Part shown: positions 29,858 to 38,706 of the stretch, in pieces
Numbering within the stretch: the first letter of the stretch is position 1
Layout of the letters: every line of letters starts with the position of its first letter
From: Microbacterium sp. 67-17
GTDB taxonomy: Bacteria > Actinomycetota > Actinomycetes > Actinomycetales > Microbacteriaceae
Assembly (NCBI RefSeq): GCF_001898325.1
Contig: NZ_MKTR01000024.1
Location: 1 to 64,000 of the forward strand
Direction: 5' to 3'
Length of the DNA: 64,000 nt
Translations under genes and position numbers: made by a program
The notes under the pieces: generated by a model
Seen by the model: only the letters and a program-made list of their open reading frames with translations
The model's database searches: none
What the model was told of the DNA's origin: nothing

Positions 29858-31237
29858 ATGTCTCGGCCCCCGATCTACAACGCGTTCATGCGAATGACTC
29901 CGAACCATCACAGTCACGGCTATTGGCGCACCCCGGAAGGTTCGATTCAGTACAGGTACAACGAGCTGCAGGCGTACATCGATGTCGCCAAGACTCTCGA
30001 GCGTGGATTCGTCGACGCGATGTTCCTGGCAGATGTTGTCGGCGTCTACGACCTGGACTATTCGCACCCGAGCGTCGCGATCCGCGCCGGCTCGGAGTTT
30101 CCCGGCCCGGACCCGCTGTCTGCGATCTCGGCTCTCGGATACGCGACGGAGAATCTGGGATTCGCAGTCACGAGCAACATCATCCAGACTCATCCATTCA
30201 GTTTTGCCCGGCAGATCGGGACTCTGGATACTTTCACGGGTGGACGGGTGGCGTGGAACATCGTCACCTCCTATCTCAGCAATGGCTTCCGCAACTATGG
30301 CTACGGCGACATTGCCGCCCACGCTGACCGATACGCGTGGGCGCAGGAGTATGTCGATGTCGTCTACAAGCTGTTGGAACACTCATGGGAGGACGGAGCC
30401 GTCCTCCATGACGCTGAGCTCGATTCCTTCCTGGATGCCTCGAAGATTCACACCATCGACCACAAGGGTGAGCGCTATACGGTGCAGGGGCCACACCTGG
30501 TTGAGCCGGGTCCGCTACGTACACCTGTCCTGTTCCAAGCCGGTATGTCGCCAGATGGTCGATCCTTCGCGGTCAAGAACGCGGAGGTCACCTTCCTGGC
30601 GTCGGTGACACCCCAAGCGGCGAAGGCAGACATCGCCGCGCTCGATGAGCAGTCCCGGGCGGCCGGACGCGACCCTCGATCGCTGAAAAAGATCGTGCAG
30701 CTGTCATACATCGTGGGATCAACGGAGGAAGAAGCTACGCGCAAGCGTGAGTACTACCGGGAAAACATTGACATCACCGCGCTCCAGGCGTTCTCGAGCG
30801 GCGCCTACGGTATCGACTTCAACGCCGTCGACCCTGAGACACCGCTCGCGGAGATCAACAAGATGGCAACGACCGGTGACCACATGCGCTCAATCCTGCA
30901 GGCAGCCATAGACGCGAACGTGGGTGATGGCGAACAACTCACCTGGCGCGAATATCTGCTGGATCACGCTCTGCTGCCTGGCCGGATCGCCGCAACTCCC
31001 GAGCGGATCGCAGATGACATCCAGGAATGGGTAGAGGCTGGCGTTGAGGGTTTCAACGTGATTCCGACAACTACCCTTGGCTATTGGGATGACTGGGTGG
31101 ATCAGGTGGTGCCGGTGCTGCAGCGACGCGGGCTCGCTCAAACAGAGTATGAACCCGGAACACTGCGCCAGAAGCTCTTCCGCCAGGGTGACCGGCTGCC
31201 GGCGGCGCACCGTGCGCGCGCCATCGGTCTCGGCTAA
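29858..31237 (+). CDS. LLM-class flavin-dependent monooxygenase (NtaA/SnaA/DszA family)
   Basis: A 459-residue TIM-barrel monooxygenase of the two-component type that uses FMNH2 from a separate reductase. Family landmarks are NHHSHGYWRTP, FVDAMFLADVVGVYD, LGFAVTSNIIQTHPFSFARQIGTLD (in two pieces), GGRVAWNIVTSYL, FQAGMSPDGRSFA (phosphate site) and GVEGFNVIPTT. Characterised relatives oxidise nitrilotriacetate, EDTA, dibenzothiophene sulfone or pristinamycin. The substrate here is unknown. The ATG follows GAGAGGACAGCGC. The flavin reductase gene at 27227-27796 is the probable partner. Confidence 0.9.
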   Translation: MSRPPIYNAFMRMTPNHHSHGYWRTPEGSIQYRYNELQAYIDVAKTLERGFVDAMFLADVVGVYDLDYSHPSVAIRAGSEFPGPDPLSAISALGYATENLGFAVTSNIIQTHPFSFARQIGTLDTFTGGRVAWNIVTSYLSNGFRNYGYGDIAAHADRYAWAQEYVDVVYKLLEHSWEDGAVLHDAELDSFLDASKIHTIDHKGERYTVQGPHLVEPGPLRTPVLFQAGMSPDGRSFAVKNAEVTFLASVTPQAAKADIAALDEQSRAAGRDPRSLKKIVQLSYIVGSTEEEATRKREYYRENIDITALQAFSSGAYGIDFNAVDPETPLAEINKMATTGDHMRSILQAAIDANVGDGEQLTWREYLLDHALLPGRIAATPERIADDIQEWVEAGVEGFNVIPTTTLGYWDDWVDQVVPVLQRRGLAQTEYEPGTLRQKLFRQGDRLPAAHRARAIGLG

Positions 31238-31264
31238 GTGCAGGCGTCACCGCAGGCGCCTGCT

Positions 31265-31950
31265 ATGGACATGGATGTCGTCACGCCGTGTCAGGTTGCC
31301 GGACTCGCTGGCCTGACCGGAAACATCGTCCTGGTCGCCGGGGGCTCCAGTGGGGCCCGTCAGGCTGGGGCAGAGGTGTGCGCGGCAGTTGGCGCGACCG
31401 TCGTCGTGGCGGGCCGAGACGGAGAGCAGGCGTGCGCCGTCGTCGACGGGATCCGCGCGGCGAGCCACGGTCCCTATGGCGACGTTGTCGATGTCGCGGA
31501 CCGCGGAATGATCGACCAGATCATCGATCGGGTGATCGCCGAAGTGGGCACCTTGGCGGTCGTGGTCGCGAATGCCGGCATCGCGGGCGGGCCCAGCATC
31601 GACCGCGGGGTCGCGCGCCGATCGGCGGTTTCGTACGCGTACGTGGTCACAAAGGCCGCAATCTTCAACTTTGTGCTCCAGGTCGCTCTCGAACTGGCTT
31701 CCCGCGGCATCCGCGTCGACGATTGCACCGGGACCATTCACCGGCACCCCGATTGGGCGACGGCAAGACCGATATCTCCCCGACAGCCGAGCGCCTCTGG
31801 GTCCATGCGGTCCTGTCGCAGCCCACGGGGACGATGAGGGAGATTCAGGGCCCGATGCTGTCTTTCATGTCGCCCGCATCCGAGGTCGTCGCGGGTGCCG
31901 TCATCACTGTCGATGGCGGTGCTCTCGCGCTCTCGAACACGGGATTCTGA
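31265..31950 (+). pseudogene. Decayed short-chain dehydrogenase/reductase
   Basis: SDR remnants are spread over three frames. The first frame gives GLTGNIVLVAGGSSGARQAGAEV (a spoiled GxxxGxG), VVVANAGIAGG and then AYVVTKAAIFNFVLQVALELASRGIRV. The ~40 residues with the catalytic Ser are missing between NAGIAGG and the YxxxK region. Near 31718-31721 the meaningful reading moves to a second frame (ASTIAPGPFTGTPIG), and near 31757 to a third (GDGKTDISPTAERLW ... AGAVITVDGGALAL). Two frameshifts plus an internal deletion make it inactive. An intact SDR follows 27 bases later. Confidence 0.8.
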
Positions 31951-31977
31951 ACCACAACCAAGGAACGAGGACGAGCG

Positions 31978-32763
31978 ATGGGAATCATGCAGGACAGGGT
32001 TGCGATCGTCACGGGTGGAGGCGGCGAACTTGGGTTTGCTGCCGCGCGCGCGCTGGCAGGCGAAGGCGCACGCATCGCGCTGGTGGACAAGTCTGCTCCG
32101 GCCCTCGAGCGAAACGCCGCGGAGCTCATGAACACGACCGAAGTGCTAAGTGTCGTCGCAGACGTGTCCTCTGAGGACGACGTCGAAGGCTATGTGGCGG
32201 CCACGCTCAGACGGTTCGGTCGCATCGACGCCTTCCACAACAACGCGGGCATCGAAGGAAAGAGTGCATCGTTCGAGGAGTATGACACGGCCGAGTTCGA
32301 CCGTGTCATGGCCGTGAACGTCCGAGGCGTCTTCCTCGGCCTGAAGCACGTCATGCGCGTCATGAAAACACAGCGTTCCGGGGCGATCGTGAACAGCGGG
32401 TCGATCGCGAGCGAGAGGGGCTCGCAGAACGGTGTAGCGTACGCGACGTCCAAACATGCAGTCTTGGGGCTAACGCGCGACGCTGCGGCCACAATGGCGC
32501 CTCACGGTGTGCGGGTCAATGCCATCGAGCCCGGATTCATGAATACGCGGATGCTTCGGACTCTCGCCGAGCAGCAGTCCGGTGGGAAGGGGGATGCCGC
32601 GATGGAACAGCTGAGAAGCGCAGTTCCCCTTGGCAGACTCGGATCTCCTGACGAGGTCGGCAGTGTTGTGGCCTTTCTGCTCAGCGACCACGCGAACTAC
32701 ATCACTGGAGCCGCGATTCCGATCGAGGGCGGGTTGCTGTCGATCATGGGAAACGGCAGCTGA
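31978..32763 (+). CDS. SDR family NAD(P)-dependent oxidoreductase
   Basis: Classical short-chain dehydrogenase of 261 residues: cofactor motif VTGGGGELGFAAARALAG (an atypical GGGGELG for TGxxxGIG), ALVDKS with Asp suggesting NAD preference, NNAGIEG, catalytic Ser in NSGSIASERG, YATSK catalytic Tyr/Lys, and C-terminal GAAIPIEGG. It is the last gene of the monooxygenase transcript and probably dehydrogenates an alcohol intermediate. AACGAGGACGAGCG precedes the ATG. Confidence 0.9.
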   Translation: MGIMQDRVAIVTGGGGELGFAAARALAGEGARIALVDKSAPALERNAAELMNTTEVLSVVADVSSEDDVEGYVAATLRRFGRIDAFHNNAGIEGKSASFEEYDTAEFDRVMAVNVRGVFLGLKHVMRVMKTQRSGAIVNSGSIASERGSQNGVAYATSKHAVLGLTRDAAATMAPHGVRVNAIEPGFMNTRMLRTLAEQQSGGKGDAAMEQLRSAVPLGRLGSPDEVGSVVAFLLSDHANYITGAAIPIEGGLLSIMGNGS

Positions 32764-32992
32764 TCGTGCAGTGAAACCGACGCCGGCGTGCGAACGGGGC
32801 TGCGGCTGTACTCGCGCGGCGAGAACAGCAGGCATCGTCGCGCTCGTATGCCCCGGGCCGCCCGGACATATGTCCGGCGAGAGATTTGCCATCGCGGTTG
32901 ATTCTCAGGATTTCTCCGGCTTGTCTCCACACGCGATCGATCGCGCCACGAGATGATCCTGATAGCGCCTTCCGTGCGCTGTGGAGCCCGAC

Positions 32993-33532
32993 ATGAACGA
33001 CAGCACGCGATCCGAGAGGTCGTGGTGGATCTGGGTCCTCGCCGCCGTCGGCGCCGCGGGCCTGCTAGTGTTCGCGATCGTGGCCGGCCTGGTCGCTTTC
33101 CCGCCCCTTCTTGCCAACGCGCGTACTCAGGTTGCCAGCGCCGAGACTCCTCTCGTGCTCGGGCCGAAGGACGCATCCGTTGCGGTTGCGGTTCCAGCGG
33201 GTTGGCTGATCACGTCCCAGGATGAAACGCATGCCCTCATTGCGACGCCCGACCGGGGAATGACGATCGAGGCGATGCTCACCGACACGGCACCTGAGCA
33301 GGCCGCAACGGATGCCGGCGTGGCGGCACCCATGGTCGAGACCTTGGCATCGGGGCTGACCGTCGCGCACGGGTCTCCGTCCGGGTCGAGCGAGGGCGCC
33401 GCCGCCGGGCCCGACCTTGTCGCTGCGGTGGGGCCGGTCGCGGGAGGTTCCGTGGTCTTCGTCGCCTCCAGCGGCGACCTCGAGCGCTACCGCGCGGCGA
33501 TGGCGTCGCTGGTCGAGGGGGTGCAGCCGTGA
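32993..33532 (+). CDS. Small membrane-anchored protein of unknown function, coupled to a polysaccharide deacetylase
   Basis: A 179-residue protein with one N-terminal membrane helix (WIWVLAAVGAAGLLVFAIVAGL) followed by an extracytoplasmic domain with alternating strands (PLVLGPKDASVAVAVPAGWLI, ALIATPDRGMTIEAMLT). No family was recognised. The ATG at 32993 was chosen because GGAG lies 6 nt upstream; a GTG at 32981 is possible. Its stop overlaps the deacetylase GTG start (GTGA), so the two are translated together and may work together at the cell envelope. Confidence 0.7.
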   Translation: MNDSTRSERSWWIWVLAAVGAAGLLVFAIVAGLVAFPPLLANARTQVASAETPLVLGPKDASVAVAVPAGWLITSQDETHALIATPDRGMTIEAMLTDTAPEQAATDAGVAAPMVETLASGLTVAHGSPSGSSEGAAAGPDLVAAVGPVAGGSVVFVASSGDLERYRAAMASLVEGVQP

Positions 33533-35118
33533 GCGCTTCGGCCCCGCGTTCTGCGCGTGCACTCGCCGTCGCAGCCGTTCTTGCGGCGGCATCCGTCGTC
33601 GCCTCCGGCTGCGCCCCTGCGGTCGACGAGAACTGGAACCCGCCGACGTGGCCGACGACGAGTCTGACCGTCGTCGAGGGCGAGGCGGCGCCGCTGAGCG
33701 CGCAGCCCGGGCAACCGCTCGCCTCCAACGTTTCACCCGAGCGCATCCGCCAGGATGGTGTCGGTATCCAGGCTCGCTACCTGCTTCTGCCGCAGGTCCC
33801 CGCCTTTAATGACGCGGTGAGGGCCTACATCCGTGCCGCGATCGCTGCCCGGCAAGAGGTCACCGGCGCGGCCTACCGGCCTCAGGCTGGAGACGTCGGT
33901 GCGGGCCTGGACGACCGGACCTGCACTCCCGGCTCCACCACGACCCCGGCCGCCCAGCTGCTGGTCGATTCAGCTGTGGCCGGACCCGTCGTTGGCGGCG
34001 GTGCGGCTACGGTCGTGTGTGATGTCGTGTGGGCGGCGGGGACCCTGTTCGGTGAGCGCCTGCGCACCGTGATGTCGAACGCGGATGCCGTCACAGCCGA
34101 CACCGCCGAGACACTCTTCGCTGATGCGTCAGTGGGCGATGTGGCGTCCGGAGCACAGCTTTGGGGGCCGGACGCCCTCGGAACGCTCGCTGCCGAGGTC
34201 GTTGACGGTTTGCGCCGTGCCGCTGGCTCGCTCTCGCTGGCACCCGTCGCGGACCCATCGGCGGCGGAGCGCCTTGCCGGGGCCTTCGCGACCACGATCC
34301 CTGCGGCTGCCGGCGGCATGCAGTTCACGATCCCCGCTGGCTTCACCACCGATGGGCTCACGGCGCTCGGCATCCCGCCGACCGATGCGGCCCGTACCAT
34401 TCTGGTGCCCACGGCTGTTGCCGAACCCCTGCTCACCGACTTCGGACGACGGCTGCTCGCCTCGGTCGGTCAGCCGTACTCAGGCCCGAGTGTGACGAGG
34501 CCCGGGGACGTGCCCGTCGACTGTTCGTTGACGCCCTGCGTTGCGCTGACCTACGACGATGGTCCGAGCGATCTCACTCCGAGCATGCTGGATGCCCTCG
34601 CGACGCACCGCGCCAGTGCGACGTTCTTCGCGATGGGTGAGAAGGCGAACAGATACGCAGCCACACTGCAGCGGATGGTCGCCGAGGGACACCTCATCGG
34701 AAACCACAGCTGGAACCATCCGTCGCTCACGAAGCTGACCGATGCGCAGATCGCGTCGCAATTGCGCGACACGACAGCCGCGTTGGAGGCGGCATCCGGC
34801 CAGAAGATCACGATGTTCCGGCCCCCCTATGGCGACTACAACGCGCGGGTGCTCGCGGTGGCGCAGATGCCCGCGATCCTCTGGGATGTCGACACCGAGG
34901 ACTGGGAAGGCCCGGCCGACGACGTCCTGACCGAGCGGGTCGTGACACGATCGAAGCCCGGCTCGATCGTGCTGCAGCACGACATCCACGGGAACACCGC
35001 GCGCACCGTGGGAGCCATTTGCGACGGGCTTCTCGATCGGGGGTTCACGATGGCAACGATCACCCAACTGTTCCAGGGCTCAGTTCCGAACTCAGGAGCG
35101 TGGCGCAGCGCTCGGTGA
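33529..35118 (+). CDS. Polysaccharide deacetylase (CE4) lipoprotein
   Basis: Cell-envelope lipoprotein, 529 residues. The signal peptide ends in the lipobox VASGCAP. Residues ~55-310 form an N-terminal domain without obvious motifs (as in streptococcal PgdA). The CE4 catalytic domain (~320-520) has all five motifs: TYDDGPS (base and metal Asp), HSWNHPSL (metal His), RPPYGDYN, DVDTEDWEG and LQHDIHG. It removes N-acetyl groups from peptidoglycan or another amino-sugar polymer; peptidoglycan modification giving lysozyme resistance is the usual role. Confidence 0.9.
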   Translation: MSASAPRSARALAVAAVLAAASVVASGCAPAVDENWNPPTWPTTSLTVVEGEAAPLSAQPGQPLASNVSPERIRQDGVGIQARYLLLPQVPAFNDAVRAYIRAAIAARQEVTGAAYRPQAGDVGAGLDDRTCTPGSTTTPAAQLLVDSAVAGPVVGGGAATVVCDVVWAAGTLFGERLRTVMSNADAVTADTAETLFADASVGDVASGAQLWGPDALGTLAAEVVDGLRRAAGSLSLAPVADPSAAERLAGAFATTIPAAAGGMQFTIPAGFTTDGLTALGIPPTDAARTILVPTAVAEPLLTDFGRRLLASVGQPYSGPSVTRPGDVPVDCSLTPCVALTYDDGPSDLTPSMLDALATHRASATFFAMGEKANRYAATLQRMVAEGHLIGNHSWNHPSLTKLTDAQIASQLRDTTAALEAASGQKITMFRPPYGDYNARVLAVAQMPAILWDVDTEDWEGPADDVLTERVVTRSKPGSIVLQHDIHGNTARTVGAICDGLLDRGFTMATITQLFQGSVPNSGAWRSAR

Positions 35119-35146
35119 GTCGGCCGGTGAGCGGCCCCGGGGTGGG

Positions 35147-35152
35147 TAAGGT
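35147..35152 (+). promoter_or_regulatory. -10 box of the perM-like gene
   Basis: TAAGGT ends 9 nt before the ATG at 35162; no ribosome-binding site is present. Confidence 0.4.
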
Positions 35153-35161
35153 CGAACCCGC

Positions 35162-36418
35162 ATGAACCGGGTCATCGTCTTCCTTCTCGCGGCCTTCGAC
35201 GCGCTCGTCACCGTCGCCGCGGGCCTCGTCGTCGTGCTCGCCCCAGCGACGCTCCTGTGGATTGTTGAGTTCGGCGGGCTTGCCCCGTGGGAAGCGCTGT
35301 GGCCCACCGCCGCCCGCGTCTGGCAACTGGGGCACGTCGTCCCGCTGGAGATCACGCTTCCCGCCGACTACATGGCAACTGCCGGCATTGATCCAGGCGC
35401 AGCATCCTTCGTGCTCTCGCTCGCCCCGCTGGCCTTCGTGGGATTCACCGCCATCTCGGCGACGCGCTCGGGTCGGCGGGCCTCACGCTCGGGAGCGGCG
35501 TTCACGGGCGCACTCGCGGGGACCGTGGTCTTCGCCGCTGCAGCCGCCGGCATCGCGTTGACCGCGGGAAACCCCATTGCACACACCTCGCTCACGGAAG
35601 CGATCCTCTTCCCGGCCCTCATCTTCGGCATCCCGGCGCTGCTCGGCGCGCTCGTCGGGGAGTGGCAGGATGCCGACAGCGGCGTCATCGCGGCGCTACG
35701 CGAATGGACCGAAGACCTGCCCGAGGACTGGGCCCTCACCCCGACGGTCATCGCGCGCGCGGGGGCGATCGCGGCAGTCGGACTCCTCGGCGTCGCGGCA
35801 CTGGTCACCGCTGTCGCGATCTTCGCGCGCGGCTCCCAGATCGTCGGCCTCTACGAGGCATCCCACGTCGATGTCCTGGGCGCAGTGCTCCTGACGCTCG
35901 GCCAGCTTCTCTACCTTCCCACCCTCGTCGTGTGGGCGCTCGCCTTCGTTGCCGGTCCCGGTGTGTCCCTCGGAGCAGGGGCGACGGTCGCGGCATCCGG
36001 AACCACGACCGGCGTCCTGCCCGGCCTGCCGCTGCTGGGCGTCCTCCCCGAGTCGACCTCGCCATGGTTGCTGCTGCTTGCGCTCCTGCCCGTCGCGGTC
36101 GGCGCCTTCGCCGGGTGGGTCGCTCGGTCGTTCTTCGCCGCGGATGCCGAGCGCGTTGCCGCCCGTATCGTCGTGACGCTCGGGATCGCGGTTGTCTCGG
36201 CCGGTTCAGCGGCGCTGCTGGCGGCCCTCGCCTCCGGCTCGCTCGGCCCTGGTGTGCTCGCCCAGCTGGGACCAGAACCGGGCCCCGTCGCGCTGGCGAT
36301 CGGCATCGAGGTCGGCGTCGGTGCCGGCATCCTGTTGCTCTCACCGCGACGTCGAGCCCGTGACGACGACGCGACCGAGGCGGTGCCCACGGCGCTCCTG
36401 GAGCCCTCGGTAGACTGA
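35162..36418 (+). CDS. DUF6350 / PerM-like integral membrane protein
   Basis: A 418-residue polytopic membrane protein with about eight to ten hydrophobic helices, beginning [21 protein letters not shown], and a short charged C-terminus. The match to mycobacterial PerM (Rv0955, linked to cell division and persistence) rests on overall pattern and on gene order: perM directly before purN and purH, and near sucCD, as in Mycobacterium. The region [22 protein letters not shown] is the conserved helix pair of the family. The biochemical role is not established. Confidence 0.78.
   Translation: MNRVIVFLLAAFDALVTVAAGLVVVLAPATLLWIVEFGGLAPWEALWPTAARVWQLGHVVPLEITLPADYMATAGIDPGAASFVLSLAPLAFVGFTAISATRSGRRASRSGAAFTGALAGTVVFAAAAAGIALTAGNPIAHTSLTEAILFPALIFGIPALLGALVGEWQDADSGVIAALREWTEDLPEDWALTPTVIARAGAIAAVGLLGVAALVTAVAIFARGSQIVGLYEASHVDVLGAVLLTLGQLLYLPTLVVWALAFVAGPGVSLGAGATVAASGTTTGVLPGLPLLGVLPESTSPWLLLLALLPVAVGAFAGWVARSFFAADAERVAARIVVTLGIAVVSAGSAALLAALASGSLGPGVLAQLGPEPGPVALAIGIEVGVGAGILLLSPRRRARDDDATEAVPTALLEPSVD
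36411..36416 (+). promoter_or_regulatory. -10 box of purN inside the end of the perM-like gene
   Basis: TAGACT overlaps the perM-like stop (TAGAC-TGA) and ends 6 nt before the GTG start of purN at 36423, the leaderless arrangement. Confidence 0.45.
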
Positions 36419-36422
36419 GTCG

Positions 36423-37007
36423 GTGCTCACCGTCGCCGTTCTCATCTCCGGCGCCGGATCCAACCTTCGGGCGCTGCTCGAGGCAGCGAACGAGCCCGAC
36501 TATCCGGCGCGGATCGTTGTCGTCGGTGCCGACCGCGAGGCTGAGGGCCTCGCCCATGCCGAAGCCTTCGGCATTCCGTGGTTCTTCGTGCCCTTCGCCG
36601 AGTATGCGAGCCGAGCGGCCTGGGGCGAGGCGCTTCGCGACCAACTCGCGGTGTGGCAGCCCGACCTCATCGTTCTCAGCGGCCTGATGCGGTTGCTCCC
36701 CGCGTCGGTCCTGGAACCCTGGGTGCCGCGCATCATCAACACCCATCCGGCGTATCTTCCCGAGTTCCCCGGCGCCCACGGTGTGCGAGACGCGCTCGCT
36801 GCCGGTGTCAGTCAGACCGGTGCGAGTGTCATCGTCGTCGACGCCGGAGTCGATACCGGACCGATCCTCGCGCAGGAGCGCATCGCGGTGCTTCCGGGCG
36901 ACGACGAGGCGAGCCTTCATGAGAGGATCAAGCCGGTCGAACGCCGACTCCTGATCGACGTCGTGAGGCGCATCGCAACCGGCGAGATCGACCTCTCAAC
37001 CCCCTGA
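36423..37007 (+). CDS. purN: Phosphoribosylglycinamide formyltransferase
   Basis: Transfers the formyl group of 10-formyl-THF to GAR in purine synthesis (step 3). Motifs: [16 protein letters not shown] (phosphate loop), LSGLMRLLP, and the catalytic [22 protein letters not shown] with Asn and His. [18 protein letters not shown] contains the Asp of the triad. 194 residues, standard. Starts at GTG four bases after the perM-like stop; purH follows 85 bases later. Regulation is probably by the leaderless promoter plus read-through. Confidence 0.95.
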   Translation: MLTVAVLISGAGSNLRALLEAANEPDYPARIVVVGADREAEGLAHAEAFGIPWFFVPFAEYASRAAWGEALRDQLAVWQPDLIVLSGLMRLLPASVLEPWVPRIINTHPAYLPEFPGAHGVRDALAAGVSQTGASVIVVDAGVDTGPILAQERIAVLPGDDEASLHERIKPVERRLLIDVVRRIATGEIDLSTP

Positions 37008-37092
37008 CAATTCCCTGGCCAGGGCCGCGACGACGCAGCTTGCGCGGCCGATGACCACCCGACAGCCCAGAGCCCAACAGCAAGGAGACCTG

Positions 37093-38700
37093 ATGGCAGG
37101 CCCGAGTCACGACCCGTCCCTGTACCGCGACCGCGACGTCGTGCCCGTCCGGCGGGCACTGGTGTCGGTCAGCGACAAGACCGATCTCTTGAGCCTTGCC
37201 GAGGCCCTTGCTGAGGCTGGCGTCGAGATCGTCTCCACGGGGTCGACGGCAGCAACGATCCGGGATGCAGGCTTCGCCGTGACCGATGTCGCCGCCGTGA
37301 CCGGGTTCCCCGAGTCGCTCGACGGGCGGGTCAAGACTCTGCACCCCGCCGTGCACGCCGGCCTTCTTGCCGACCTTCGCCTCGCACACCACGAGGATCA
37401 GCTCAGCGATCTCGGCATCCAGCCCTTCGAGCTGGTGGTCGTGAACCTCTACCCCTTCGTCGAGACCGTTGCCTCCGGTGCGCAGGGCGACGATGTCGTC
37501 GAGCAGATCGACATCGGCGGTCCCGCCATGGTCCGGGCGTCAGCGAAGAACTACGCGAACGTCGCCATCGTGGTCTCGCCGGAATCCTACGGGTCGGTCA
37601 TCGAAGCAATCCGAGCGGGCGGCACCTCTCTCGCGCAGCGGCGCGAGCTTGCCGCGCGGGCGTTCGCGCACACCGCGGAGTACGACCGGGCAGTCGCCAC
37701 CTGGTTCGCTGACGAGACGCTGGGGGAGGATGTCGACCTTCCCTCGCACCTGACGATTCGCGCCGAGCGTCTGTCGACCCTGCGCTACGGCGAGAACATG
37801 CACCAGCGCGCCGCGATCTATACGCGCACGGGCGGCCACGGCATCGCCCAGGCCACCCAGTTGCAGGGCAAGGAGATGTCGTACAACAACTACGTCGATG
37901 CTGACGCTGCCCTGCGCGCGGCATTCGACCTGGTCAAGCCCGCCGTGGCGATCATCAAGCATGCGAACCCCTGCGGCATCGCGGTATCAGCGCCGAACGC
38001 GCTCGACCCGATCGCCAGCGCGCACCTGCGCGCCCACGCCTGCGACCCGGTCTCGGCCTTCGGTGGCGTTATCGCAGCCAACCGCAAGGTGACGCTGAAG
38101 ATGGCCGAGAACCTGCGCGACATCTTCACCGAGGTGATCGTCGCACCGGACTTCGAACCGGAGGCTCTGGAGGTCTTCCGACTGAAGAACAACCTGCGCG
38201 TGCTGAAGCTGCCCGACGACTGGAAGCAGGAGCCGATGGATGTGCGGCTCATCTCGGGTGGCCTCCTTCTGCAGGATGCCGACCGTTTTCCCGACGACAT
38301 CGAGTCCGTCGCCACCGACTGGGAGCTCGTCTCGGGTGAGCGTCCCGATGCCGACGCGATGACCAACCTCATCTTCGCGTGGAAGACCTGCCGTGCCGTG
38401 AAGTCCAACGCGATCGTCCTCGCGAAGGACTCGGCCACCGTCGGTATCGGCATGGGCCAGGTGAACCGGGTCGACTCGTGCCGCCTCGCGGTCGAGCGCG
38501 CCGGGGATCGCGTGCAGGGTGCGGTCGCCGCATCCGACGCGTTCTTCCCGTTCGCCGACGGACCGCAGGTGCTCATCGATGCCGGTGTGTCGGCGATCGT
38601 CCAGCCGGGAGGGTCTGTTCGCGATGAGGAGGTCGTGAAGGCGGCGCGCGACGCCGGCGTCACGATGTTCTTCACGCGCGAGCGCCATTTCTTCCATTAA
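37093..38700 (+). CDS. purH: Bifunctional AICAR formyltransferase / IMP cyclohydrolase
   Basis: Catalyses the last two steps of IMP synthesis. The IMP cyclohydrolase domain (~residues 15-205) has [40 protein letters not shown] and NLYPF. The transformylase domain has [39 protein letters not shown] (Lys-His pair) and AFGGVIAAN. The C-terminal [12 protein letters not shown] and TRERHFFH are invariant. The ATG at 37093 follows AAGGAG at 37081-37086 and gives 535 residues. Convergent with nhaA; only six bases separate the stops. Confidence 0.96.
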   Translation: MAGPSHDPSLYRDRDVVPVRRALVSVSDKTDLLSLAEALAEAGVEIVSTGSTAATIRDAGFAVTDVAAVTGFPESLDGRVKTLHPAVHAGLLADLRLAHHEDQLSDLGIQPFELVVVNLYPFVETVASGAQGDDVVEQIDIGGPAMVRASAKNYANVAIVVSPESYGSVIEAIRAGGTSLAQRRELAARAFAHTAEYDRAVATWFADETLGEDVDLPSHLTIRAERLSTLRYGENMHQRAAIYTRTGGHGIAQATQLQGKEMSYNNYVDADAALRAAFDLVKPAVAIIKHANPCGIAVSAPNALDPIASAHLRAHACDPVSAFGGVIAANRKVTLKMAENLRDIFTEVIVAPDFEPEALEVFRLKNNLRVLKLPDDWKQEPMDVRLISGGLLLQDADRFPDDIESVATDWELVSGERPDADAMTNLIFAWKTCRAVKSNAIVLAKDSATVGIGMGQVNRVDSCRLAVERAGDRVQGAVAASDAFFPFADGPQVLIDAGVSAIVQPGGSVRDEEVVKAARDAGVTMFFTRERHFFH

Positions 38701-38706
38701 GGCGGG

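Noticed and set aside
32932..32945. Perfect palindrome CGCGATCGATCGCG
   Set aside because: Self-complementary GATC-rich words arise easily in this composition; no repeat copies or gene context support it as an operator.
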